64,000 bases of DNA, taken from contig NZ_JAQGEI010000002.1 in assembly GCF_029017505.1 (NCBI RefSeq), positions 1 through 64,000 on the forward strand, given 5' to 3'. Positions 41,859 to 49,915 of this stretch are shown here, piece by piece. Made by a program: the position numbers and the translations under genes. The notes below the pieces were generated by a model. It was not told where the DNA came from and did not search any database. It saw only the letters and a list, made by a program, of their open reading frames with translations. The stretch comes from Sedimenticola hydrogenitrophicus. GTDB taxonomy: Bacteria; Pseudomonadota; Gammaproteobacteria; Chromatiales; Chromatiaceae. The number at the start of each line of letters is the position of its first letter. Within the stretch, counting starts at the first letter, position 1.

Positions 41859-43022
41859 CTATTCCACGCCCCAATACCGGGTGCCGATCGGCTCACCCAG
41901 ATCCGCCTCCACCAGACGCCGCCGCACCTCCAGCAGCCGTTCGATCAGCCGCGGCTCCTTCGCCTCATAGGCATCGGCATCGGGGGTCCGCTTCACCACC
42001 ACCCCCAACAGTTCGGTAATCGCATTGCCGATGGAGTTCTGGCTGATGGTGATGATCAGCCGTCCGCTGTCGTCACGGTAGAGCAGCTGCTTGAACGCCG
42101 GCTGCCAACGGATGGCGTTGGCGTACTTGGCATCGTGGATGCACTGATCCCGCACCTTCTTGGCGGTCTTGAGGAAATCGTTATTGTAGATCAGGGTGTT
42201 CTCGATCTGCTCGGGGAAATAGGCGTCCCGGGGGATCGGCGCATTGCGAGTGGAGACCTGGGTGAAGAAGGTGCGATAGAAGTCGATGAAGCCCATCAGG
42301 ATGGCGTCGTACTCACGCCAGAAGCGGATGTTCTTCAGCACCTCCACGCCGCCCTGCACCTCCCAGCTCGGCAGGCCCTGGGGATAACCGGTGAGTTCGA
42401 GCCGGCAGGTGCCGTCGGTGACCGGACGCAGGATCTGCAGATCCAGCTGGGAGAAGAATTGGTGATAGACATCGTGCATGTAGGCCTGAAACAGGCTGTG
42501 CTGGCCGCCATCGGTGAGATTTGGATTATCCGCATCGGCCAACCGGGCTTCACGCAGCTGCCGCTTGTCGAAAACGATGAAATGGTTGTGCAGCATGCGG
42601 ATGCTCGGCACGCCGGCGGAGGTGAGCGGCCAAGTGGCATCCAGGCTCGCCTCGCCCGCCAGGATCAGCGCCTCGTCGGGATCGGGAAACTGCTCCAGCA
42701 TGTACTCGATCAGCACCTGGTTCATGCGATTCCAGACATGCTTCACCTGGTCCGGCACCTGGGTGCGGCGCACCGGCCGACCCAGTGGATCGAGGATACA
42801 GTTGGAGGTGTTGTAGATGATCGAGGCGTCGAAATCGTTGCTGTGGCCCAGCGCCTTGCGATAGAGCAGCAGGTTCTCCGGATTCACCAGCAGGCCGTTG
42901 TTGTGCACCAGGTCATTGAGGTTCTCGGTGCTGTTGAAGAACTCGTTCGGCATCATCCCCTCCGGCACCTCCAGGGGTATCGGACGGAACGGGGTTTCGA
43001 TCTCGCGCGGACCTGACTGCAT
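41859..43022 (-). CDS. Conserved-looking protein of unknown family, 387 residues
   Basis: A soluble protein starting at ATG 43022 with GAGGTGAAGG upstream. No signal peptide or membrane segment. It has several His-bearing segments (S-I-R-M-L-H-N-H-F-I-V-F around residue 145 and Q-A-Y-M-H-D-V-Y-H-Q-F-F around 185) and an N-rich start (N-D-L-V-H-N-N-G-L-L-V-N). The HNH-F-I-V-F segment loosely recalls HIT/GalT-type nucleotidyltransferases, but I would not assign it. Codon use is like that of its neighbours. It stands alone between two stretches of repeats. Confidence 0.7.
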   Translation of the reverse strand: MQSGPREIETPFRPIPLEVPEGMMPNEFFNSTENLNDLVHNNGLLVNPENLLLYRKALGHSNDFDASIIYNTSNCILDPLGRPVRRTQVPDQVKHVWNRMNQVLIEYMLEQFPDPDEALILAGEASLDATWPLTSAGVPSIRMLHNHFIVFDKRQLREARLADADNPNLTDGGQHSLFQAYMHDVYHQFFSQLDLQILRPVTDGTCRLELTGYPQGLPSWEVQGGVEVLKNIRFWREYDAILMGFIDFYRTFFTQVSTRNAPIPRDAYFPEQIENTLIYNNDFLKTAKKVRDQCIHDAKYANAIRWQPAFKQLLYRDDSGRLIITISQNSIGNAITELLGVVVKRTPDADAYEAKEPRLIERLLEVRRRLVEADLGEPIGTRYWGVE

Positions 43023-43169
43023 GGCCTTCACCTCGGTAGCAATATTCTGTTTATATGGTTATAAGTTATTGAAATAACTAACTTTTCAACATATTCACAG
43101 GCATCATAGAGCAACAGGCAAGATAAGCAAGTCATGCTATTCGCCAATGGTTTATTTCCAGTTATATAC

Positions 43170-43413
43170 GAATGGCACTAAGTTAAGGCAGGAATCCATT
43201 TTTTCGTCATTCCATCCTTTGGTCCGTAACCGGTGCATCCATGCACCACTTCTCCGGCGCAGGCCGGACAAAAGCGCGAAGCGCGTTGAACGACTGAAAG
43301 TCGGCCCGAAGGGTGAGCGAAGCGAATCATCCATGAATTCACTGCGGATGCGGGTTCTGGATCCCGGCATTCGCCGGGATGACGGAAGCTCTGGGCTTAA
43401 CTTAGTGCCATTC
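43170..43413. mobile_element. MITE-like element, copy B
   Basis: A 244-base element with perfect 18-base ends GAATGGCACTAAGTTAAG / CTTAACTTAGTGCCATTC, flanked on both sides by the exact 10-base duplication AGTTATATAC (43160-43169 and 43414-43423). The ends differ from copy A only in the TTACTT/AAGTTA region, so it is a subfamily. Its interior holds the module at 43206-43255 shared with the elements at 20806 and 58090, and a second hairpin (GATCCCGGCATTCGCCGGGATGA-like). It has no coding potential. Confidence 0.88.
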
Positions 43414-43455
43414 AGTTATATACCAGTTAGGTGTTGCATGAGGGGCAGTGCTTTT

Positions 43456-43477
43456 GTAGGAGTGGCTTTGCCACGAA
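43456..43477. repeat. Short REP-like hairpin (GTAGGAGTGGC)
   Basis: GTAGGAGTGGCTTTGCCACG contains the inner stem GTGGC/GCCAC. It resembles the common gammaproteobacterial GTAGGAG repeat, as does 14155-14202. It lies between MITE copy B and the DUF2461 gene; nothing else is seen in the gap. Confidence 0.5.
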
Positions 43478-43630
43478 AACCTTCGCGCCAGAGGCCCTAC
43501 TACGGGGTGATTCACCAAGCCTGATAACACCAACAACTAACTCAGACATAGCCTTTTTTCCGCCGCGTGCAAGAGGATACAGGCAGGAACCTGCCGCCCG
43601 GAGCCGGGCGGTCGCCTGGGTGACGGCGGA

Positions 43631-44320
43631 TCAGTAGTTGACGTTGATCGCGGTACAGAGATAGCGCATGAAGGGGTCGGTGCGGTGAAAATCCTTCAGC
43701 ACCGACTGGGGGAACCGGGGCGAGTGGATCGCCGCCGGTTCGATCGGCTTGATGGCGATGAAGTCCTTTCTTTTCAGATCCTCGATCAGCGGGTGATCGG
43801 CAGCGAAGCCGCGTGGCGGCCGCTTCAGGCTGTCGCCCTCCAGGTTGAACTCGCGGGCGAAGGCGGGCGCCTGCAGCGCCTTCCTCCAGGCCGCCGGGTT
43901 GTCGTCCATGAAACCGCGGATCTGGCCCAGGGTCTTTGACTCCGGGTGCCAAATGCCGGCGCCGACAAAACAACCCTCCGGTTCGATGTGCAGATAGAAG
44001 CCGGGGGCGTGGATATCCTTGCCCAGCGCATGGCGGAACTGGATGCCGATGTTGGTCTTGTAGGGGGTCTTGTCGCTGGCGAAGCGGGTATCGCGGTAGA
44101 CCCGCATCAGCGAGCCGCCCACCTTCTTCGGTATGGCGCGGAAATGGGGCGAGATCTCCGCCAGTCCGCCGGCCATGGATTCGATGAGGGCCAGCGCCGG
44201 CTCCCGGACCAGCGCCTCGTAACGGGGCTTGTTGTCGTTGAACCAGGTCTTGTTGTTGTTCGCCTTGAGTTCACCGAGAAACATCAGGGTGGCTTCGGGA
44301 AAACCGTTGAACCGGGCCAT
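43631..44320 (-). CDS. DUF2461 family protein
   Basis: A 229-residue protein of the DUF2461 (TIGR02453) family. Recognised by L-M-F-L-G-E-L-K-A-N-N-N-K-T-W-F-N-D-N-K near the start, R-V-Y-R-D-T-R-F-A-S-D-K-T-P-Y-K-T-N-I-G and F-Y-L-H-I-E-P-E-G-C-F-V-G-A-G. No biochemical function is established. The start ATG has a strong AAGGAGG site. No operon partners. Confidence 0.88.
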   Translation of the reverse strand: MARFNGFPEATLMFLGELKANNNKTWFNDNKPRYEALVREPALALIESMAGGLAEISPHFRAIPKKVGGSLMRVYRDTRFASDKTPYKTNIGIQFRHALGKDIHAPGFYLHIEPEGCFVGAGIWHPESKTLGQIRGFMDDNPAAWRKALQAPAFAREFNLEGDSLKRPPRGFAADHPLIEDLKRKDFIAIKPIEPAAIHSPRFPQSVLKDFHRTDPFMRYLCTAINVNY

Positions 44321-44351
44321 GATCGCCTCCTTGTACCGATATTTATGATTC

Positions 44352-44428
44352 GTCCGGGGTCGGAGTCAGGCCATTCCACCACAAGGCGGCGCGCTACTGT
44401 CCCGAATGGCCTGACTCCGACCCCGGAC
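44352..44428. repeat. Long REP-like hairpin with GGGGTCGGAGTCAGG arms
   Basis: Perfect 24-base inverted repeats (44352-44375 and 44405-44428) enclose 29 bases. The arms share the GTCGGAGTCA core with the hairpin at 13269-13341. It is immediately followed by a 26-base unit that recurs as a direct repeat (44430-44455 and 44577-44602). Confidence 0.8.
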
Positions 44429-44429
44429 A

Positions 44430-44602
44430 AGTTCCCAGGTAAAACCCAACTCTAGTACTACTTCAATTTGATAAATTGCTTTCGTAGGGTGGATAAGCCG
44501 GTAGGCGCATCCACCGCGGAAATGGTGGATGCGCTGTCGCTTATCCACCCTACGAAACTGACTCCGACCCCTGACTAGTTCCCAGGTAAAACCCAACTCT
44601 AG
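44430..44602. repeat. Direct repeats bracketing a GTAGGGTGGAT hairpin
   Basis: Two identical 26-base direct repeats (44430-44455 and 44577-44602, beginning AGTTCCCAGGTAAAACCC), each preceded by GACTCCGACCCC, enclose a long form of the GTAGGGTGGAT hairpin (44482-44557). This looks like one repeat unit inserted into, or recombined with, another. No gene is present between 44321 and 44610. Confidence 0.75.
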
Positions 44603-44610
44603 CGGCTGAA

Positions 44611-45537
44611 TCAGAAGCCCGCCAGCCAGATCATCACCGGCAGGGTCAATGCAGCGGCCACCACCTGCACCGTGATCAGGTTGGCCATCAAGGGCGCATC
44701 ACCGCCCATCTGCCGCGCCAGGATGTAGGAGGTGGAGGCGGTGGGCACGGCGGCGGCGATCACCGCCACGGTGCGCGGCACCCCCTCGATGCCGAACAGC
44801 CAGGCGCCGGTGAACATCAACAGCGGCATCCCCAACAGGCGGATGGCGGCGCCGAACGAGACCAGCAGCCGGTGATCCAGCACCAGGGAGAAGTGCAGCC
44901 CGGCACCCACCGTCAGCAGGCCCAGCCCCAGCGCCCCGCCGCCGAGGATATCGAACAGGGAGAAGATCTGCGGCGGCAGTCCGAGGCCGCTGAGGTTGAG
45001 CGTGGCGCCGATCCCGCAGGCGATGATGAAGGGATTTTTCAGCAGCTTGCGCAACACATCCCTCAGGCCGCTGTCGCCATCGGTAAAGCGCGCCAGCACC
45101 GAGACATTGATGACGTTGAGCGGCGGGATGATCACCGCCATGATGATCGCCATGTAGGCCACCCCTTCATCACCGAAGAGCAGGCCGACGATGGAGAGGG
45201 CGATGAAGCCGTGCCAGCGGGTCGCCCCCTGGAACAGGCTGGTGAACGAAGCGCCGCCGATCCCCAGCCAGCGCCGCATCAGCGGCTGGAACAGCAGCAA
45301 TAGCAGGCTCATGCCGAAGATGGCGAACAGCACCATGGCCGAGAACAGCAGCAGCTCGGTGGAGGCGATCTTGGCGGTGGCCAGGGTCTTGATCAGCAGT
45401 GCCGGAAAGAGCACGAAATAGCAGAGGTTTTCGAAGCCGAGCCAGCTCTCGTCGGTGAACAGCGGGGTCCGTCGCAGCAGCATCCCGAGCAGGATAATGG
45501 CAATGACCGGGATCAGTGCGTTGAAGACGGCGATCAT
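44611..45537 (-). CDS. AEC family transporter, second paralogue
   Basis: A 308-residue ten-helix permease. Seen: V-L-F-P-A-L-L-I-K-T-L in helix 2, the T-R-W-H-G-F and G-L-L-F-G-D-E-G segments, and A-V-P-T-A-S-T-S-Y-I-L-A in the second half, the broken-helix positions of the AEC family. It differs clearly from the 7506-8393 transporter. The substrate is unknown. It is separated from the upstream gene by a terminator, so it has its own promoter. Confidence 0.87.
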   Translation of the reverse strand: MIAVFNALIPVIAIILLGMLLRRTPLFTDESWLGFENLCYFVLFPALLIKTLATAKIASTELLLFSAMVLFAIFGMSLLLLLFQPLMRRWLGIGGASFTSLFQGATRWHGFIALSIVGLLFGDEGVAYMAIIMAVIIPPLNVINVSVLARFTDGDSGLRDVLRKLLKNPFIIACGIGATLNLSGLGLPPQIFSLFDILGGGALGLGLLTVGAGLHFSLVLDHRLLVSFGAAIRLLGMPLLMFTGAWLFGIEGVPRTVAVIAAAVPTASTSYILARQMGGDAPLMANLITVQVVAAALTLPVMIWLAGF

Positions 45538-45560
45538 GGGGCTGGCGGTTCCTGTGCAGC

Positions 45561-45587
45561 AAAAAACCCAGCCGGACTGGCTGGGAA
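45561..45587 (-). terminator. Rho-independent terminator
   Basis: On the minus strand, CCCAGCC and GGCTGGG form a 7-base stem with a 5-base loop followed by T6. It lies about 80 bases beyond the stop of the 83-residue gene at 45667-45918 and just before the AEC transporter start, so it isolates the two. Confidence 0.75.
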
Positions 45588-45666
45588 AACCGGTATTTTA
45601 AGTTGTTCACGCTGCGGCGTGCAAAGCGCTTCTTGCATCCGCTGTCAGGGCGATGGGTCGCCGGTG

Positions 45667-45918
45667 TTACAGGGGCGAACCCCGTCCCTTGCTCGGGCAG
45701 GTGCCACCGGCACAGGGCGAGGGTCCCGGCAGTTCGGCATGACCGATACGGCCATACTCCCCCGCCTCCTCCGCCCATACCACGCGATGGGCGGGGACTT
45801 CTTCCGAGGGAAAGGGGATCAGCTGGCCGGTGACGCCGTCATTCTCCAGCACCTGATAGGTTTCGCCAAACAGCTCCAGAATATCGCCGGGTTGAAAGTC
45901 GCATTGGTAGGCAGACAT
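45667..45918 (-). CDS. Small protein of unknown function (83 residues)
   Basis: ATG at 45918; the first 60 residues (starting S-A-Y-Q-C-D-F-Q-P-G-D-I-L-E-L-F-G) look like a compact beta-rich domain with a Q-V-L-E-N-D-G-V-T-G-Q-L-I-P-F turn. The last 20 are Pro/Gly/Ser-rich with two Cys. The ribosome site is weak (GTGAGTCAAG). A terminator follows. I do not recognise the family; a real gene is likely but not certain. Confidence 0.6.
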   Translation of the reverse strand: MSAYQCDFQPGDILELFGETYQVLENDGVTGQLIPFPSEEVPAHRVVWAEEAGEYGRIGHAELPGPSPCAGGTCPSKGRGSPL

Positions 45919-46011
45919 AACTTGACTCACAGATGAAGGTTTTAGAATACGCCACCATCTACCCACAAAATCGTATCGTTTGCAACCATTCGGCGGAAAT
46001 CAGAAGTGCAT

Positions 46012-46722
46012 TCAGATGGGCATGAAGACCGCCGAGGCGACCGACTGGATAATGGTCTTGATGCGCCGGTTACCGCTCTGGGCGACGATCCGGGCCATCC
46101 CGTCCTGTAGCGCAATCAGCTTGCCCAACAGACGCTCATAGCTGAGATTGATCACCGGCCCCGCGGTCTCGTTACTGACCAGGAACAGCCGCCCCGCGCT
46201 GTCCCGGGTATGCCCCAGCTTCCAGGCGGCGATCTCGATATTGCGCGCGGCATTGTAGAGTTTCTGCGGATCCAATTCGTCGGTCAGATAGAAGGTCTGC
46301 TTGCCGTTGTGCGCCGCCAGGATCATCCCCCGCAGCCCCTCGACGAAGGCGAGCACCCGGTCGCCCCGGTACTGCTCATCGAAGGTCAGCATGATGGCAT
46401 CGCTGCCGTGCTGCTGCCGCAACTCCGCAAACCGTCCGCTCCGAGCCGCGCCGAACACCCGCTCCACGGCCTGCTCCAGGCTGGCGGCACCACCCTTGCG
46501 CCACTCGCGGGGATTGCGCCGATAGAGCTTCTCCATCAGCTCCCGCAGATGCTCCATGGAGAACCGGATCTGGATCTCCGCCACCATATCCACATCGCTC
46601 CTGGCGATGTCATCCATGCGGAACTGGCGAGTCTTGATCGGCGAGTCTCGATCCGGCGTGCTGTTGCAGCCGACCAGCGCCAGCAACACTGCCGCCAGCA
46701 CCAGCCGGCTAGAGCCGGTCAC
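46012..46722 (-). CDS. Putative lipoprotein of unknown function
   Basis: A 236-residue protein with a GTG start inside the end of the upstream gene (14-base overlap), a short signal and the lipobox A-L-V-G-C-N. The mature part is helical with E-I-Q-I-R-F-S-M-E-H-L-R-E-L-M-E-K-L-Y-R-R-N-P-R-E-W split by charged turns, and ends in a hydrophobic A-S-A-V-F-M-P-I. No domain is recognised. Coupling to the MidA-like methyltransferase is probably incidental operon packing. Confidence 0.8.
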   Translation of the reverse strand: MTGSSRLVLAAVLLALVGCNSTPDRDSPIKTRQFRMDDIARSDVDMVAEIQIRFSMEHLRELMEKLYRRNPREWRKGGAASLEQAVERVFGAARSGRFAELRQQHGSDAIMLTFDEQYRGDRVLAFVEGLRGMILAAHNGKQTFYLTDELDPQKLYNAARNIEIAAWKLGHTRDSAGRLFLVSNETAGPVINLSYERLLGKLIALQDGMARIVAQSGNRRIKTIIQSVASAVFMPI

Positions 46723-47917
46723 GCAGATCCCTCATGGCGAAACCGCTCAGCGGCGACTCCCAGCCCTTGGTCAGCCCCAGCACCTTGAAGCGCTCGCCCA
46801 TCTCGGTCGGCAGGGTCAGGCGCCGCACCCCTTGTACCAGCGCCAGATGGGCCGCCGCCTCGTCCGGATCGGATTCGGCTACCAAACGGTCCAGTCCGCT
46901 GCCCATCAGGAAGAACGCCTGGGTGGTGTACCCCGCCACCCGGAACCCCGCCGCCAACGCCGCCTCGGCAATGGCGGTGAAATCCACATGGGCGGTAATA
47001 TCCTGCAACCCCGGGTAGACCAGCGGGTCGGGGTGGGCGCGGTGCCGGTAGTGGCACATCAGGGTGCCGCGGCTGCGGGCCGGGTGGTAGTACTCGGCGC
47101 GGCTGTGGCCGTAATCGATCAGCAGCACCGCACCACGCTCCAGGCAGTGCGCCAGGGAAACGAGCCAGGGCCCGGCCCGCAGGTTGACCTCCGACTCATA
47201 ATCATCGTTTGCCCCCAGTTGACCCAACGCGGCGGCCAGGTGTTGGGCAAAAGCGGGCGATTCCGGCGCCGCCCAGATCAGTTCGAAACGCTCCCCGTTG
47301 CAGCCGACAAACTGCTCCAACAGGGTGCCGGCGGAGAGCCGGAAGCGGTGTACCGGCATGGCGTCCAGCAGTTCGTTGGCGATCACCAGGCCGCAAAAGG
47401 CGCTCTCTGGAAACGCCGTCAGCCACTCGACCCGCTCGAGCAGATGGGGGGCATGTTGACTCAGGGTCTGGCGCTGGCGCTGCTGCAGCTCCGGACTCAG
47501 GTCCAGGATCAGATACCGTGCCGGCAGGCAGTCGAGCCGCTCCAGCTCCAGCAACAAATCGGCGGCGAGGATGCCGGAACCGGCCCCCACCTCCAGGATC
47601 GTGCCGCCGGGAAGTCCGTCGAGCACTTCCCGGCACTGGCGCGCCAGGCAGCGGGCAAACAGTGGCGAGATCTCCGGGGCGGTGACAAAATCCCCCGCCG
47701 CGCCGAACTTGCGCGCCCCGGCCGCGTAGTAGCCGAGCCCCGGGGCATAGAGGGCCAGCTCCATATAGCGGTCAAAGGGTATCCGGCCCCCGGCGGCGGC
47801 GATCTCGTCACGGATCAGCGACACCAGTTGCAGGCTGTGCTGGCGGGCGTCCGCATCCGGTGCCGGCAGCTGCGCCACGACGGCCTCGGCCGCCCGGGGG
47901 TTGGTGCGCTCAATCAT
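46709..47917 (-). CDS. MidA/NDUFAF7-type SAM-dependent methyltransferase
   Basis: A 402-residue protein of the DUF185 family. Seen: I-P-F-D-R-Y-M-E-L-A-L-Y-A-P-G-L-G-Y-Y, G-D-F-V-T-A-P-E-I-S-P-L-F-A, SAM motif I I-L-E-V-G-A-G-S-G, A-N-E-L-L-D-A-M-P-V and I-D-Y-G-H. The eukaryotic homologue methylates an arginine in a complex I subunit; the bacterial substrate is unknown. It heads a two-gene unit with the lipoprotein and is divergent from the pteridine reductase gene. Confidence 0.9.
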   Translation of the reverse strand: MIERTNPRAAEAVVAQLPAPDADARQHSLQLVSLIRDEIAAAGGRIPFDRYMELALYAPGLGYYAAGARKFGAAGDFVTAPEISPLFARCLARQCREVLDGLPGGTILEVGAGSGILAADLLLELERLDCLPARYLILDLSPELQQRQRQTLSQHAPHLLERVEWLTAFPESAFCGLVIANELLDAMPVHRFRLSAGTLLEQFVGCNGERFELIWAAPESPAFAQHLAAALGQLGANDDYESEVNLRAGPWLVSLAHCLERGAVLLIDYGHSRAEYYHPARSRGTLMCHYRHRAHPDPLVYPGLQDITAHVDFTAIAEAALAAGFRVAGYTTQAFFLMGSGLDRLVAESDPDEAAAHLALVQGVRRLTLPTEMGERFKVLGLTKGWESPLSGFAMRDLRDRL

Positions 47918-48022
47918 GAATTTCGCAAACTCGTCTGTTCGGTATAAAGTGGCGGGTATTGAACCGTTATCATGGCCAGCGCCGCAATACTGGTGCTAGT
48001 TCAATTTGATAATGTACTTTTG

Positions 48023-48056
48023 TAGGGTGGATGCGCTGTCGCTTATCCACCCTACG
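48023..48056. repeat. GTAGGGTGGAT hairpin repeat, copy 3
   Basis: The same 34-base hairpin as at 14239-14272, base for base. The sequence to its left (TTCAATTTGATAA) also matches that before the 44482 copy. It lies in the shared upstream region of midA-like and pteridine reductase genes. Confidence 0.8.
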
Positions 48057-48113
48057 AAACTGGCCTAGTCTAGCAGGACAGAGGGTAGAGCAAAAATCGA
48101 GGGAGAACCAGCC

Positions 48114-48857
48114 GTGGCAGTAGAAAACCCACCCGTCGCCCTGATCACCGGGGCCGCCCACCGCATCGGCGCCGCGATCACCCGTCGCCTGCACAAGGAG
48201 GGGCTGGATATCGCCCTGCACTACCACCGTTCGCAAGCCGCCGCCGAGGCGCTGCAAGACGAACTGGAGGGCCGGCGGGCCGATTCGGTGCGGCTGATCC
48301 AGGCCGATCTCAACGCCTTGGAACAGCTCACGGAGATGATTCAGCAGATCCGCCAGTGGCGCGGCCGGCTTGATCTGCTGGTCAACAACGCCTCCAGCTT
48401 CTACCCGACACCGCTGGAGCAGCTGAGCGTTGAGCAATGGGACGACCTGATGGGCACCAATCTCAAGGCGCCGTTTTTTCTCGCCGCCGCCGCCGCCCCC
48501 CTGCTCAGGGCAACCCGGGGGGCGATCATCAACCTGGTGGATATCCATGCCGAACGGCCGTTGAAGCATCACCCGGTCTACAGCATGGCCAAGGCGGGCA
48601 ACGCCATGATGGTGAAATCACTGGCGCGGGAACTGGGGCCGGAGATCCGGGTCAACGGTGTGGCTCCGGGGGCCATTCTCTGGCCGGAACAGGAGCCGAG
48701 CGAGCAGGTGAAAAACGAGATCCTATCGCGCACTTCGCTGGGACGCTCCGGTACCCCGGAGGAGATTGCCGGCACCGTGCGCTTCCTGGCGCTGGACGCC
48801 CCCTACATCACCGGCCAGATCATCGCCGTGGACGGGGGCCGCAGCGTGCAGCAGTGA
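48114..48857 (+). CDS. Pteridine reductase (SDR family)
   Basis: A 247-residue short-chain dehydrogenase. Seen: the NADP-binding T-G-A-A-H-R-I-G start, with Arg after the Gly/His as in pteridine reductases rather than the general TGxxxGxG, L-V-N-N-A-S-S-F-Y-P-T-P, and the Y-S-M-A-K-A-G catalytic Tyr/Lys. It would reduce dihydropteridines such as dihydrofolate or dihydromonapterin. The start is GTG with AGGGAG upstream. The facing folK-folB genes support a folate role. Confidence 0.87.
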   Translation: MAVENPPVALITGAAHRIGAAITRRLHKEGLDIALHYHRSQAAAEALQDELEGRRADSVRLIQADLNALEQLTEMIQQIRQWRGRLDLLVNNASSFYPTPLEQLSVEQWDDLMGTNLKAPFFLAAAAAPLLRATRGAIINLVDIHAERPLKHHPVYSMAKAGNAMMVKSLARELGPEIRVNGVAPGAILWPEQEPSEQVKNEILSRTSLGRSGTPEEIAGTVRFLALDAPYITGQIIAVDGGRSVQQ

Positions 48858-48863
48858 CCGGCT

Positions 48864-49370
48864 TCAGGGCGCCGGCGGCAGGCCGGTCTCGAACGGCACC
48901 GGCCAGAGGCGCTGGGATGCCTGGTCAAAGCGCTGCCAGAGCTCATTGTAGGTGCGGCCCAGTTCCGGATGGCGGTCGTCGCCGGCCAGCTCGGTCAGCG
49001 GCAACAGGACAAAGGCATAGCGGGTGATCTCGTCCCGCGGCAGGTGCAGCCCGTTCAGATCCACAACCCGGTCGCCGTAGGTCAGCAGATCGATATCCAG
49101 GGTGCGCGCAGCGAAACCGCCCCCCTCCCGGGTGCGGCCGTGGGCCGACTCGATGGCGCGAAACCGGCCGATCAGCTCCGTCACCGGCCGCTCGGTATCG
49201 ATCCCCACCACCAGGTTGTAGAAGGCATCGCCGGAAAAACCGACCGCCTCGCTCTCGTAGACCCGGGAGACCAGCAAGCGACCGAATTCGGCCTGCAGGT
49301 CATGTAGCGCCGCGCGGATGTTGTTTTCGCGGTCGATATTGCTGCCGAGACTGAGCCAGATCCTGGGCAT
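48864..49370 (-). CDS. folK: 6-hydroxymethyl-7,8-dihydropterin pyrophosphokinase
   Basis: A 168-residue enzyme that pyrophosphorylates hydroxymethyl-dihydropterin in folate synthesis. Seen: the start L-S-L-G-S-N-I, the Y-E-S-E-A-V-G-F segment, G-R-T-R-E-G-G-G-F-A-A-R-T-L-D-I-D-L-L with the metal-binding D-x-D pair, and H-L-P-R-D-E-I-T-R-Y-A-F-V-L-L-P-L. It follows folB with a single base between stop and start, so the two are cotranscribed and coupled. It is convergent with the pteridine reductase gene. Confidence 0.94.
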   Translation of the reverse strand: MPRIWLSLGSNIDRENNIRAALHDLQAEFGRLLVSRVYESEAVGFSGDAFYNLVVGIDTERPVTELIGRFRAIESAHGRTREGGGFAARTLDIDLLTYGDRVVDLNGLHLPRDEITRYAFVLLPLTELAGDDRHPELGRTYNELWQRFDQASQRLWPVPFETGLPPAP

Positions 49371-49371
49371 G

Positions 49372-49728
49372 TCAGAAACGCTCGCCGCGTTCGATGATCA
49401 CGCCCACATCGGTGGCGGCGCTCACGGCGCCGATCTTGTTCACGGTAAGGCGCACCCAGCGCACCGCGAACTCCTCGCGGATGATCTCGGTGCAACGCTC
49501 CGCCAGGGTCTCCACCAGCTGGAACTGGCTCTGCTCGACAAAGTCGATCAGCCGTTTCGAGACTGCCTTGTAATCCACCGCGTCGGCGATATCCTCGCTG
49601 GCGGCGGCACGCTGCACATCGGTGCTCATGTCGATATCCAGCACCACGGTCTGCTTGATCTCCCGCTCCCAGTCGTAGATGCCGATCACCGTTTCGATCC
49701 GGAGATCACGTAAAAAAACTATATCCAT
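49372..49728 (-). CDS. folB: Dihydroneopterin aldolase
   Basis: A 118-residue enzyme of folate synthesis (aldolase, often also epimerase) that feeds FolK. Seen: D-I-V-F-L-R-D-L-R-I-E-T-V-I-G-I-Y-D-W-E-R, D-Y-K-A-V-S-K-R-L-I-D-F-V, L-V-E-T-L-A-E-R with the active-site Glu, and a C-terminal V-N-K-I-G-A-V Lys. The ATG at 49728 is chosen by family length; the frame stays open upstream to 49941 without family resemblance. Divergent from plsY with a 187-base spacer. Confidence 0.94.
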   Translation of the reverse strand: MDIVFLRDLRIETVIGIYDWEREIKQTVVLDIDMSTDVQRAAASEDIADAVDYKAVSKRLIDFVEQSQFQLVETLAERCTEIIREEFAVRWVRLTVNKIGAVSAATDVGVIIERGERF

Positions 49729-49915
49729 GGGTATCCCGTCTGCCTGCATTTGAATCGGCTCATGGTAAATCAGCCGGCGCGGATAACAAATACCCCGACG
49801 TAACCTTGACCGTAACGACTCACCCCGCGAGTAGTTGCCCTTGACCTTGGCACCCCGCAGCCGGGAGAATCCCGCACAGCCCAAGGGGCACGGCCCCGTC
49901 GAGGACACCATAATC

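Noticed and set aside
41456-43423. Copies A and B as the two ends of one composite transposon around the 387-residue gene
   Set aside because: Each copy has its own different target duplication, so they inserted independently.
46556-47947. A 463-codon plus-strand frame
   Set aside because: Antisense to the MidA-type methyltransferase, which has clear SAM motifs.
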